Translations under genes and position numbers: made by a program | Shown here: positions 1-8,272 of the stretch, one piece after another | Position numbering within the stretch: the first letter of the stretch is position 1 | How the letters are laid out: each line of letters begins with the position of its first letter | Assembly: GCA_016930735.1 (NCBI GenBank) | Contig: JAFGGF010000039.1 | Span: forward strand, 1 to 19,566 | Source: Prolixibacteraceae bacterium | GTDB taxonomy: Bacteria; Bacteroidota; Bacteroidia; Bacteroidales; Prolixibacteraceae | Length of the DNA stretch: 19,566 bases | Direction: 5' to 3' | The notes under the pieces: generated by a model | The model's database searches: none | Seen by the model: the letters and a program-made list of their open reading frames with translations, nothing else | Told to the model about the DNA's origin: nothing

Positions 1-1616
1 ACAAATATATTAACTGAATTTATTCCAATTTGTTGAGTCAGTTTAGCTGGTATTGTATATCCAACACGAATATTATTAAGATTCAGAGCATCCAGTTTTG
101 TTAAGAAGCGGGTTGATCCGCTAATAACATTTGTATCGTAATTATCAGATAACCTTGGCACATTGGTAATATCGCCGGGTTTTTGCCATCTGTCATAAAT
201 ATCGGTCGACCAGTTGTTTCCACCAATATTGTCATTATTCATTAAATTTGCATAATGAGCATCGTATCCATAACCACCAAGGCCGTATAAGAATTGAACA
301 CTGATATCAACACTATGTATACGACCTTCCAATCTGAATGCACCACTTACTGTTGGAATTCCTCTTTCCCCGACATATCTTTGAGTTGCATCAGCATAAT
401 TTTTAGTGACAGTTTCGCTGATTGCATTATCCGGATTTTCTACTGTGTATTCATGTAAAGAAGCAATTTCTTCACCTGAATCCATTGCACCGTTTCCATT
501 TTCATCGTAATAATTAACATACCACATAGATTTTCCATCAGCAGGATCAACCCCTGCCCATTCTCTTAAATATATATCATAAACAGAATGTCCTTCAGCT
601 CTGCCAAACCTTCCATCAATATCAATGATTTTAGGTTCGTTAGTTGCAGGGTCTATAGGCATTTCAATCAATTTATTAGTCAGGAATTCACCGTTAACAG
701 TAAAATCCAGGCTATAATTTTTTGTATTAATGATATGAGCAGTTAAATCAAACTCAAGGCCACTGTTTCTCAACATACCATCATTTACTGTGATCATTGC
801 ATAACCAACAGATGGGCCTACTCTCCTGTCAAATAACAGATTGTCGGTGTTTTTAACGTAGTATTCAAACGAACCATCCAAAATACTACCTATTCCGAAT
901 TCAATACCTGTCTGGAACATTTTTGAAGTTTCCCAGGTTAAATCCGGATTACCTATATCACGTTCCGAAATAGAAATCTGATCATTCAGGTTGCTAACAT
1001 CAACTGTATTATAAGCAGGGTACATTCCAACACCGGCCTGTTCACCAACTAAACCATAGCTGATTTTATACTTCAGGAAATCGATAAAACTTAAATTCTG
1101 CATAAATGATTCTTCAGATACAATCCAAGAAAAACCAAGTGATCCAAAAGTATCCCATTTGTTATCGCCAATAAATCTTGAAGTACCGTCCCTCCTGATA
1201 GAGGCAGATAAATAATACCTGTTATTATAGTTATAATTTAACTGCCCAAAGTAACTTTCCAATCTGACAACATCGGTATATGATGTTGGTGGAGAAGAAA
1301 CAATAATAAAGTTATTCAGGTCATCAATATCGGGATGCACCATTTTATTTTTACTGGCAGTAGCAATTTTTCTTTCCCATGAATTGCTTTCGTGAGCAGC
1401 AAGAGCTTCAAAATTATGCGAACCTAAACTTCTTTTAAAACGCAATAGGTTCAACAGGTTATAAGTAATCAACTGAGTATCTCTTTTGAAGATTGAACCT
1501 CCCTGAGTTGCGGATGAGCCATAAAATGGATTATTCAGGCTGTTATACTTGGTTGCAGAGAATTGTGCCCCAAAAGTATTTTCCAGCGTTAACCCATTTA
1601 AAATCCTTATAGTGCG
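1..1616 (-). pseudogene. SusC-like receptor, C-terminal barrel part (downstream of frameshift, cut by window edge)
   Basis: This frame is open from 1616 down to the window edge, with no stop. It continues the receptor begun at 3073. After the stop at 1607-1609 the protein resumes in the -1 frame with ILNGLTLENTFGAQF, and near the edge it reads LNNIRVGYTIPAKL, a phrase typical of the last strands of SusC barrels. It encodes about 535 residues of beta-barrel: alternating aromatic and polar strands, and loops rich in Asn, Gly and Asp. With the 488 residues upstream the total is about 1,020, so only a short C-terminal end should lie outside the window. The piece has no signal peptide, and its first in-frame ATG is at 1343, deep in the barrel, so it could not be exported alone. 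It is either a pseudogene fragment or intact sequence with one miscalled base. A SusD gene would be expected just beyond position 1, outside view. Confidence 0.85.
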
Positions 1617-3073
1617 TTAAAATTACCGTGCAATTGATTTTGTTTTGTATTACTTCTGTCAAAATGGGCATCGGCAATGGAGTTTGTTAACGCGCCGAAA
1701 GACCTTCCGACACCATAATCGTACTGATTTCCACCAAATACCGGATCCTCAACAAAATCACCATTTTCATCTCTTAAGAATAATGGGAAAATTGGTGGCA
1801 GGTTATCAACAAACCAGAAAATACTACCTGAATCGCTGGATTGGCCGTTATTATTTGTCTCTGTACCGGCATAATTCATTTTAATGCTTGTTGTTAACCA
1901 AGGCCTGATATTGGTTTCAAGGTTAACTGTGGCACTGTACCTTTTAAAATCAGAATTAATAATATAACCAATATCATTTAACAAACCAAAAGAGGTGAAA
2001 TATTTGGTGTCTTCTGTACCTCCTCTGAAAGTTACATTGGCTTCAGTCCTTGAAGAGTTTTGGATACCATAATCCTCCCAGTTTTCAGGATTATATTTCC
2101 TTGTTACACCACTCCTTACAGTACGGGTGACAGGATCGATCAGGTCAGCACCATCGGCATTCCACATATTATATCTTTCATCAATACCAGCTTCACCAAA
2201 CAACCTGTCGTTGGCAAAAGCTTCAGGATCGGCTACTCCGGAAGCGACACCCCTGTTATATAATGCTTCCCAGCTTAATCCGATATATTCTTCAGGAGAT
2301 TTTATCCTGTTGTAGCGCGGAAGCCCGGCATAATTGACACCTCTTTTTACATCAACTTCGATAGTTGAAGTTCCTGGTTTTCCTGATTTGGTTGTGATCA
2401 GAATAACACCGTTTGCTCCTCTTGATCCGTAAATAGCTGTAGCTGTAGCATCTTTAAGGATTGTAGTTGATTCAATATCATTAGGATTAATCGCGTTTAA
2501 AGATCCATCATAAGGAACTCCGTCAACGACATAGAGAGGACTTCTGTTCCCGTTAATAGAACCAAAACCCCTGATCCTGATTGTAGCTGTAGAACCAGGC
2601 TGTCCGGAAGTATTAATTACTCTTACACCGGCTACTTCTCCGGCAAGTGACTGTGAAACGTTTGACACAGACTTACTTTCCAGGTTTTCACTCTTAATAG
2701 ATTTTGCAGTACCTACAAATGATTGTTTAGTTGCCGTACCATAACCGACGACAACAACTTCATCAATACCTAAAACATCGGGTTGCAATTCTATATTGAA
2801 AACACTCTGCCCTTCAATCGGAACTTCAACAGTTCTCATTCCGATGAAAGAAAACAACAAGACCTGTGCATCGTTAGGTACTCCTAATTCAAAGTTACCG
2901 TCAATATTGGTAGTTGTACCAATAGTTGTACCTTTAACAACCACAGAAACCCCCGGAATAACAGATCCGTCTTCGGAACTCGTAACGGTTCCAGATAATC
3001 GTGTTACCTGAGCATTTACGACTTGCATAGCAATTAATGCCATGCCAAATAGCAATAGCGCAATTTTTTTCAT
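1607..3073 (-). CDS. SusC/RagA-type TonB-dependent receptor, N-terminal part ending at a frameshift
   Basis: SusC-family receptors form the outer-membrane barrel that imports oligosaccharides or peptides with a SusD lipoprotein, powered by TonB. Seen here: a signal peptide (residues 1 to about 21, ending VVNAQ), a carboxypeptidase-regulatory-like domain (about 24-98, with GTTIGTTTNIDGNFEL), a TonB box EVVVVGYG at 105-112, a plug domain (about 115-230, with IRIRGFGSINGNRSPLYVVD and AIYGSRGANGVI), and then the first barrel strands. The frame stops after HGNFNAL, in mid-barrel. Barrel sequence resumes at once in the -1 frame (see the entry for 1-1616). One extra base in the CTATAAGG context would restore NALYRILNG, so a single-base loss in the organism or in the assembly explains the break. 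If real, the mutation inactivates the transporter. The substrate cannot be read from the sequence. Confidence 0.93.
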   Translation of the reverse strand: MKKIALLLFGMALIAMQVVNAQVTRLSGTVTSSEDGSVIPGVSVVVKGTTIGTTTNIDGNFELGVPNDAQVLLFSFIGMRTVEVPIEGQSVFNIELQPDVLGIDEVVVVGYGTATKQSFVGTAKSIKSENLESKSVSNVSQSLAGEVAGVRVINTSGQPGSTATIRIRGFGSINGNRSPLYVVDGVPYDGSLNAINPNDIESTTILKDATATAIYGSRGANGVILITTKSGKPGTSTIEVDVKRGVNYAGLPRYNRIKSPEEYIGLSWEALYNRGVASGVADPEAFANDRLFGEAGIDERYNMWNADGADLIDPVTRTVRSGVTRKYNPENWEDYGIQNSSRTEANVTFRGGTEDTKYFTSFGLLNDIGYIINSDFKRYSATVNLETNIRPWLTTSIKMNYAGTETNNNGQSSDSGSIFWFVDNLPPIFPLFLRDENGDFVEDPVFGGNQYDYGVGRSFGALTNSIADAHFDRSNTKQNQLHGNFNAL

Positions 3074-3075
3074 AG

Positions 3076-3089
3076 ATCTAATTTTAGAT
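3076..3089 (-). repeat. Short perfect inverted repeat just upstream of the SusC start codon
   Basis: ATCTAA-TT-TTAGAT, two 6-base arms around a 2-base centre, ends two bases before the SusC ATG. In the mRNA it could form a weak hairpin over the ribosome-entry region. It is AT-rich and short, so chance is a real alternative. Confidence 0.3.
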
Positions 3090-3255
3090 TAATAACTCAC
3101 TTCACAGACGCACATAGATTAATACAAATAAAAGAAATAATTCTCAAAAACAGCAACAAATATTAATAAATGTTAAATGTTAAATTCATACTTTAATTAT
3201 TAAAATAATGTAGTAAAAGGAATTAACACGAAAAATGTTCATTTAATATTGGCAG

Positions 3256-3263
3256 CAAATATA
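3256..3263 (-). promoter_or_regulatory. Candidate Bacteroidota -7 box (TAnnTTTG) for the SusC gene
   Basis: On the minus strand this reads TATATTTG, matching the Bacteroidota -7 consensus TAnnTTTG. It lies about 180 nt upstream of the SusC start and just past the stop of the thymidylate-synthase-like gene, which would imply a long leader. I see no convincing -33 TTTG at the right spacing. The spacer 3074-3255 also holds a short tandem repeat (TGTTAAATGTTAAAT near 3171-3186) and no gene. Confidence 0.2.
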
Positions 3264-3267
3264 AATA

Positions 3268-4158
3268 TCAGGAATGTTTGCGGTCGTATTCACTGATTTT
3301 CTGTATAACATAATTTTCGGCATTGTCATACATCTCCCTGATAAAAGGGTCATTAAAATTCATAGTACGGTTTTCAAAAGGCATTTCATCCCTTCGGTCA
3401 AAAAGCATTTCTTTTGCTGTATTTATGTCTTTCCCGTATATATGATATGAGTCGGCCTGCCAGTTAAGCCTTCCCAGTTTTACATTTTTTCCGGTTTTTT
3501 CTTCAATACCTTTTGCAATAACTTCTTTGCTGAATTGTATAAATCCAAACATATTCATAAAACTGGCACCCCATGCATCATTGCTCCGGAACCTTATATT
3601 GCAGTTTAACCAGTAAACTCCTTCTTCATCTTCTAGTATCCTGTACCAGACCGACTGCAGACAGGGAGGGTCATAGCAGAAATTATCAATATTTGGCATC
3701 CATGTAATCATTTGAGCCTGGCGTGTAAAAGGTTGTTTCGATAATTTTTCTATAACTGATGTAATCTGGTCGATTTTGAATCCTCCGGCCTCCACCTGTT
3801 TCCCATCGTGAAATTCTTTCCAAACTCCGTAATTCTTGAGCCTTCCGTGATAAGTATATTCCCATCGTGTATCATTTTTATCATTCATGTTTTTTACCCA
3901 ATGGTCTTTAATGCCTTTTAATTCAAGGACATACTCCTTCAGGTCATCAATACCGCCCGGAAAGGCCATGTGAATTACAGGATCGGTTTCCGGTTCTTCT
4001 ATGGTAATATTCATAGTACAATCGATACTTAATGGATCGCCGGGTTTGTCATATTGGGTTTTAAACCGGGTTCCTTTTTGGTAAAGCGCAACAAGGGCTG
4101 CTTCATAGGCCTCGGCAAGCGACTTTCCTGTGACTGTAATTACGGGTATGTTTTCCAT
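3268..4158 (-). CDS. Divergent thymidylate-synthase-family protein
   Basis: Thymidylate synthases methylate dUMP to dTMP using methylene-tetrahydrofolate. I chose the ATG at 4158 (296 residues), where the conserved-looking text MENIPVITVTGKSLAEA begins. The frame stays open upstream to a TTG at 4236 and an ATG at 4200, but that 26-residue extension looks like untranslated leader. Family signatures in order: PPC with the candidate catalytic Cys166 (YDPPCLQSVWYRI), RSND with Arg191 and Asp194, Asn202 at the position of the dUMP-reading Asn177 of E. coli ThyA (RSxD to N spacing identical), and HIY with His239 and Tyr241. The residue after the catalytic Cys is Leu, where E. coli ThyA has His (PPCH). 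Overall similarity to ordinary ThyA is low, nearer in style to archaeal-type members. dCMP hydroxymethylase is an alternative, but Asn202 argues for a uracil substrate. It is divergent from the gene at 4385. Confidence 0.82.
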   Translation of the reverse strand: MENIPVITVTGKSLAEAYEAALVALYQKGTRFKTQYDKPGDPLSIDCTMNITIEEPETDPVIHMAFPGGIDDLKEYVLELKGIKDHWVKNMNDKNDTRWEYTYHGRLKNYGVWKEFHDGKQVEAGGFKIDQITSVIEKLSKQPFTRQAQMITWMPNIDNFCYDPPCLQSVWYRILEDEEGVYWLNCNIRFRSNDAWGASFMNMFGFIQFSKEVIAKGIEEKTGKNVKLGRLNWQADSYHIYGKDINTAKEMLFDRRDEMPFENRTMNFNDPFIREMYDNAENYVIQKISEYDRKHS

Positions 4159-4237
4159 AGTATAAAAATTAATCAAGCCTAAAAATAATGATTCATTCAT
4201 AATAATTATGAAATTATCATTTGATGTGGCCTGCAAT

Positions 4238-4257
4238 TTTTCAACGGTTGTTGAAAA
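4238..4257. repeat. Perfect 8-bp inverted repeat in the TS/unknown-gene divergent spacer
   Basis: TTTTCAAC-GGTT-GTTGAAAA: 8-base arms around a 4-base loop, about 80 nt upstream of the chosen thymidylate-synthase start and about 130 nt upstream of the divergent gene at 4385. It could be an operator shared by the two genes, or a leader hairpin. It is not followed by a T-run on the minus strand, so a terminator is unlikely. Confidence 0.4.
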
Positions 4258-4318
4258 CCCATAAAAAAGAAATAAAATTTAATAACCCGGTTGTTCCAGT
4301 TTCGTAAAACCGGTTGAA
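4245..4318 (+). repeat. Three spaced copies of CGGTTG in the divergent spacer
   Basis: CGGTTGTT occurs at 4245-4252 and 4288-4295, and CGGTTGAA at 4311-4318. The first copy overlaps the loop of the inverted repeat at 4238-4257, and the third lies in the palindrome AACCGGTT (4309-4316). In an otherwise AT-rich spacer the repetition suggests binding sites for a regulator of one or both divergent genes. This is inference from pattern only. Confidence 0.3.
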
Positions 4319-4384
4319 TATTTTATTTATTACTTATTTTTTACACTTAATTATTTATAAACGTTCATTAAATCAAATTCAGCC

Positions 4385-5149
4385 ATGGATAAACATTTTT
4401 ATCTGGTAGCAACTCCTGAATCATTAATAGCCTCGCACCTGAATCCATTCGAATTCGGGAATTACCTGGCTGTAGGTACAAAAAAGAACCTTCGGTCGCA
4501 ATCTGTTTTTTTCGAGGTTGATCCTGAAAAAACAAATCTGCCGGTTAATTATATTAATGAAAAACTGGTAGCATACGGCAACGGAGAACCAAAACGCTCA
4601 GTTTACCTGTCAATTTACAGGGTTTTCGAAAAAATACCACTTGAAGCATTAAAAAATCTTTACCTGGCCACCGACGATGGCAAAGTCCTCGAAATTAAAA
4701 GGAAAGAATACTATGCTGAAAAGAAAGCGGAAATCCATCTTTATCAGCAGTATAACCCATTTTCAACCATGGTGGCAAGTAAACTGACGCCACCTGAATT
4801 TATACAATTCCTGACCGATAACATTAAACCTGTATCGGTCCCAAAATTGTTTTTTGTTGAACTGCAATTAAATGAACTGGCAAACGATCCCTCTGCACCT
4901 TTAAAAAATCTTCCATACAGAAATCCGGCCCATTTACGTGAATGCCTGATAAAATTGCACCAATCATCAGAAAGGCTAACCAAAACAGTTATCCGTGCAA
5001 GAAAAACCGAATTGCCCTACAGGACGATTAAAGACGGATTTTTTATAGGTGAAAAAGATAAATTCCTGTTCTATCCTTTCCCAAGCCAGTCTAAATTAGA
5101 AAATGAGTATTTTTCATGGTGGAGGTCGGCGTTGGTTCAGCATGTTTAA
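4385..5149 (+). CDS. Unrecognised cytoplasmic protein with an internal duplication
   Basis: I do not recognise this 254-residue family and assign no function. There is no signal peptide or membrane segment, and the protein is charged and soluble-looking. Two halves share a pattern: IASHLNPFEFGNYL (about residues 14-27) against VASKLTPPEFIQFL (about 130-143), each followed 13 to 14 residues later by a strand ending FFEVD or FFVELQ. Seven of 14 positions match in the first block, so the protein probably arose by duplication of a unit of about 115 residues. The second half adds a basic stretch and ends in the aromatic segment EYFSWWRSALVQHV. The ATG at 4385 is the first in frame after an AT-rich leader. 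The gene diverges from the thymidylate-synthase homologue and is closed by a terminator at 5170, so it appears to be transcribed alone. Confidence 0.8.
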   Translation: MDKHFYLVATPESLIASHLNPFEFGNYLAVGTKKNLRSQSVFFEVDPEKTNLPVNYINEKLVAYGNGEPKRSVYLSIYRVFEKIPLEALKNLYLATDDGKVLEIKRKEYYAEKKAEIHLYQQYNPFSTMVASKLTPPEFIQFLTDNIKPVSVPKLFFVELQLNELANDPSAPLKNLPYRNPAHLRECLIKLHQSSERLTKTVIRARKTELPYRTIKDGFFIGEKDKFLFYPFPSQSKLENEYFSWWRSALVQHV

Positions 5150-5169
5150 AATAACCATAATTATTAGCC

Positions 5170-5198
5170 AAAGGGAAGGAGAATTTCTTCCCTTTTTT
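5170..5198 (+). terminator. Rho-independent terminator after the 254-residue gene
   Basis: AAAGGGAAG (5170-5178) pairs perfectly with CTTCCCTTT (5187-5195) across an 8-base loop and runs into six T's (5193-5198). It starts about 20 nt after the stop at 5149 and separates that gene from the PIG-L gene. Confidence 0.85.
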
Positions 5199-5232
5199 AT
5201 TATTTTTAAAATCTGTTCAAACTAAATCTGAT

Positions 5233-6105
5233 ATGAAAAAACTGTTATTTATTATTGCACTCTTTTTATTGGGTGTTCAGGTATTTCCTCAGAACGAAAA
5301 ATTAAACATTGTTGTAATAGGTGCACACCCTGATGATTGTGATAGCGATGCAGGTGGCACTGCCATAAAATATGCACAATTGGGGCACAATGTTTTGTTT
5401 GTTTCATTAACCAACGGCGATGCAGGGCATTTTGAAAAAGGAGGAGGTGCCCTGGCGAAAATACGCAGGGCTGAAGCAGAGGAAGCCGGGAAGAGGTTTG
5501 GTGTAACTTATATTGTGCTTGACAACCATGATGGAGAGCTGATACCGGACTTGAATATCAGGCTTGACCTAATAAGGCTTATCAGAAAATGGAATGCCGA
5601 TATTGTTATTGGGCCAAGGCCCAACGATTACCACCCCGACCACCGGAACACGTCTATTCTGATGCAGGATGCAGCCTACATGGTAATCGTGCCCAATATT
5701 GCACCTGATACTCCTCCCCTGAAAAAAAATCCGGTATTTTTATATTCACAGGATAACTTTAAAAAACCAACTCCCTTTGAATGTGATATAACCGTTGATA
5801 TTACAGATGTTTTTGATTTGAAAATTTATGCAATGGCAGCGCATGAATCACAGTTTTTTGAATGGTTGCCATGGACAAACGGAACATTGGATAAAGTCCC
5901 CGATGATGAAAAAGAAAGGCTTGTCTGGCTTGCTAACTGGAGAAAAGGAAGAGTTTCGGATGAAATGAGAAAGTCCTTAGCTAAATGGTACGGTGAATCA
6001 AAAGCTGAAAAAGTAAAATATGCCGAATCGTTTGAAATATGCGAATATGGCCGTCAGCCATCCGATAAAGAAATAAAAGAGTTGTTTCCGATGCTTGGGA
6101 ATTAA
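5233..6105 (+). CDS. Exported PIG-L/LmbE-family zinc-dependent deacetylase
   Basis: PIG-L/LmbE enzymes are zinc hydrolases that remove N-acetyl groups from GlcNAc-type substrates such as GlcNAc-PI, GlcNAc-inositol or amino-sugar glycosides. Seen here: a signal peptide (residues 1 to about 19, MKKLLFIIALFLLGVQVFPQ), the metal motif AHPDD at 31-35 (candidate ligands His32 and Asp35, Asp34 as general base), and HPDH at 134-137 (third ligand His137). A conserved-style end follows with AMAAHESQFFEW near residue 210. At 290 residues the length is normal for exported Bacteroidota members. The ATG at 5233 follows the terminator at 5170-5198, so the gene has its own promoter somewhere in about 30 nt or is fed by read-through. 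Export and the flanking glycosidases suggest an extracellular or periplasmic glycan substrate. The exact substrate is unknown. Confidence 0.93.
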   Translation: MKKLLFIIALFLLGVQVFPQNEKLNIVVIGAHPDDCDSDAGGTAIKYAQLGHNVLFVSLTNGDAGHFEKGGGALAKIRRAEAEEAGKRFGVTYIVLDNHDGELIPDLNIRLDLIRLIRKWNADIVIGPRPNDYHPDHRNTSILMQDAAYMVIVPNIAPDTPPLKKNPVFLYSQDNFKKPTPFECDITVDITDVFDLKIYAMAAHESQFFEWLPWTNGTLDKVPDDEKERLVWLANWRKGRVSDEMRKSLAKWYGESKAEKVKYAESFEICEYGRQPSDKEIKELFPMLGN

Positions 6106-6160
6106 AATATCTTAAAAGTTGATTTCGAAATATTTGTAAATACCGGATTGTTGGAATATT

Positions 6161-6200
6161 GTACAATGAGAAATCCCAGAAATCATGTATTTCGTTGTAC
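6161..6200. terminator. Possible bidirectional terminator between convergent genes
   Basis: GTACAATGAGA (6161-6171) can pair with TTTCGTTGTAC (6190-6200) as an 11-bp stem containing two G-U wobbles, with an 18-nt loop. On the plus strand it is followed by TAAAGTTTTT. It sits between the stops of the PIG-L gene (6105) and the GH172 gene (6200). The large loop and weak T-run keep confidence low. Confidence 0.35.
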
Positions 6201-8272
6201 TAAAGTTTTTCAAACTCCAAAAGGTCTATTCCAACCATGTTTCCATCTTTGGCTTTATTGTCTTTCCCGAGGATAATAATTTTTAAAATATTTTCACCTT
6301 TTGAAAGAAAATGAGTTCCAAGATTTGCATTCACTGCAATAACACCATCATTATAAAAACCGTTAAAACTGTTTAAAACCGGTTCACCATTTAATTCAAT
6401 TTTTATAATTCCATAGTCAATTGCTTTTGTCAACCTGGCTGAAATAACATACTTTCCATCCTCAGGCAGGATAAACTTGGCAATAAGTTCATCGTTTAAT
6501 TTCCCAAACCGCCACCAAAGCTGAGAATCGCCGCTCCAGCCTATATCGCTTAAACTTTGTGTTGAAACCTCCCCTCCTGAAACGGTAAACACTTCGAGAT
6601 GTTCACCTTCTACAAACCCGTTTTCAACTATTGGCTTATAAATATCGGAGCGCACCATAGCAACCGGATTTTTTACTGCTTCGACATCCGGTTCAATATT
6701 ACTTTCAAAATCCGGAAATACATACCAGTATGAAGTCATTGCATAATTAACTTTGGTTTTTACCCAGTGCCACATTTCGATATCCGATTTTATTTCAGTA
6801 CTGAATGGTATGGCATCCAGGATTCTGTAACGCATGTTTACTGACATCCCCGGATGAAAATTCCCGGCACCTGTTGGCTGGGCAATAAAAGGTGTACTGA
6901 ATTTTTCAGGCCGGCACCAGGCATAACCATAATAGTCTTCGGTCCCTGTTCCGATTGAAGAAGGGAAATATTCACCATCGACATAGATTTTTTCATCGCC
7001 TTCGCCCCACCAGGCATCAACCGTATTAAAAACAGTTAAAGCATCGCCAACATAAATTCCTTTCCCTTTCAGTTCCACATAATTTACATCGTAGTGCCAC
7101 TGATGGTTCTCAAGATGTTCATCCTTTGCGGTTGATTTCTGATAATATTCATGCCAGGCCGAACCAAAATACATACTTGATTTTTTCCACTTATATTTTA
7201 CGGGTGTAACTTCCAAACCAACCTTCACATTCTGATCTCCATAATTTATCAGGCTTACTTTGACTGAATCTTTAAATGGCATTATCCAGTTTGAAGATAA
7301 TGTACCATCAGAATCTACCTCTGTAAACCTTGTTTTTGAAAGGAAAACCTGGTAACCTGTTCCAAAAAAATCACCTGCCGGGACCCAAACTGTTTGTTTG
7401 CCATCGAAGGAAATTGCAAGTACAGTTGACCGCAAAGCCTGATTAATATTTTTAGCATCCAAGCTGACCTTTAATCCGTTTATTGCCGTATTTTTTTGCA
7501 TTAATTTTATTGATAATTCATCTGAACCTGCTAATTCCCCGGATTTTTTTACAAAATCAATTTCTGATATTTTAGCTGGATTTATTAACTCCTCTGTTGT
7601 TTTGGAAATTAAAGGATTTGCCCTTTCCAAGATTTCCTTTGAAAAACTTTCAACTTTTGTTCCCTCTGCATATTCACGATAGTTAATATTGTAATAAAGG
7701 CTAGGGCGCCAGTAACCATCCTGAAAATGTACGGAATCACATTCGATAGTCACTTTGCAACTTTCAGAGAACGGGATAGGCAAATACAGATTATGTCCTC
7801 TCCTTTCGTATTCAGTTTCAGGAGATACCGATATGCTAAGGGGTTCAGGAGCCAGAATTCCACCACTTAATACTTCAGGCGCATTTCCTTCAATAACCGG
7901 CTCATCATCCCCATCAATATAAAACCTTAATATACTTTCGGTAGCTCCATTACCGGCAAAAGTCATCCAAAACCTGACAATGGCACCTGGGCCTTCATGA
8001 TCAAACATAACAAACTCACGCCGGCCTTTATTTTTTTCTTCTCTTAAAAATTGCGTATAATCAGCATTAGCCCACCAGTTTTCTTTGTCGGGGCCAACAC
8101 TTTTCCGGTCGAAACTGCTGAATTGTTTAACATTAAAAGAATTATTAAAGTAGCTAATATTATCAGGATTGAGCATATCATTAAGCAATGATTCAAGGGT
8201 AATTGTATTTTGGTTGCAGGAAAATCCTAAAAGTGATATCAAAAAAAGAATTAAAAGTTTATTACGTTTCAT
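6200..8272 (-). CDS. GH172 (DUF2961) lipoprotein glycoside hydrolase
   Basis: DUF2961 defines glycoside hydrolase family GH172, whose known members act on fructofuranoside/inulobiose and D-arabinofuranoside linkages. The start at 8272 gives 690 residues and a clean lipoprotein signal (MKRNKLLILFLISLLGFSC, acylated Cys19). The frame is open to 8404, but the extra 44 residues would bury the signal. The family core is clear: FDHEGPGAIVRFWMT near residue 90, then WWGEGDEKIYVDGE followed by SSIGTGTEDYYGYAW. Glu424 (GEGDE) and Glu445 (GTGTE) lie 21 apart, the same spacing I recall for the catalytic Glu pair of the characterised fructofuranosidase. The last 130 or so residues form a second beta-sandwich, CBM-like module (DGKYVISARLTKAIDYG). 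As a lipoprotein it probably faces the periplasm or cell surface. Convergent with PIG-L and divergent from the DUF5916 gene. Fructan against D-arabinan activity cannot be decided here. Confidence 0.9.
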   Translation of the reverse strand: MKRNKLLILFLISLLGFSCNQNTITLESLLNDMLNPDNISYFNNSFNVKQFSSFDRKSVGPDKENWWANADYTQFLREEKNKGRREFVMFDHEGPGAIVRFWMTFAGNGATESILRFYIDGDDEPVIEGNAPEVLSGGILAPEPLSISVSPETEYERRGHNLYLPIPFSESCKVTIECDSVHFQDGYWRPSLYYNINYREYAEGTKVESFSKEILERANPLISKTTEELINPAKISEIDFVKKSGELAGSDELSIKLMQKNTAINGLKVSLDAKNINQALRSTVLAISFDGKQTVWVPAGDFFGTGYQVFLSKTRFTEVDSDGTLSSNWIMPFKDSVKVSLINYGDQNVKVGLEVTPVKYKWKKSSMYFGSAWHEYYQKSTAKDEHLENHQWHYDVNYVELKGKGIYVGDALTVFNTVDAWWGEGDEKIYVDGEYFPSSIGTGTEDYYGYAWCRPEKFSTPFIAQPTGAGNFHPGMSVNMRYRILDAIPFSTEIKSDIEMWHWVKTKVNYAMTSYWYVFPDFESNIEPDVEAVKNPVAMVRSDIYKPIVENGFVEGEHLEVFTVSGGEVSTQSLSDIGWSGDSQLWWRFGKLNDELIAKFILPEDGKYVISARLTKAIDYGIIKIELNGEPVLNSFNGFYNDGVIAVNANLGTHFLSKGENILKIIILGKDNKAKDGNMVGIDLLEFEKL

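Noticed and set aside
1600..1625. Programmed -1 ribosomal frameshift producing full-length SusC
   Set aside because: The zero-frame sequence before the stop (AAT TTT AAC GCA CTA) contains no X XXY YYZ heptamer, and such control is not known for SusC. A single-base indel is simpler.
4159..4236. Extended thymidylate-synthase start at TTG 4236 or ATG 4200
   Set aside because: The added 26 residues are unlike the family's beginning. The ATG at 4158 gives the expected N-terminus.
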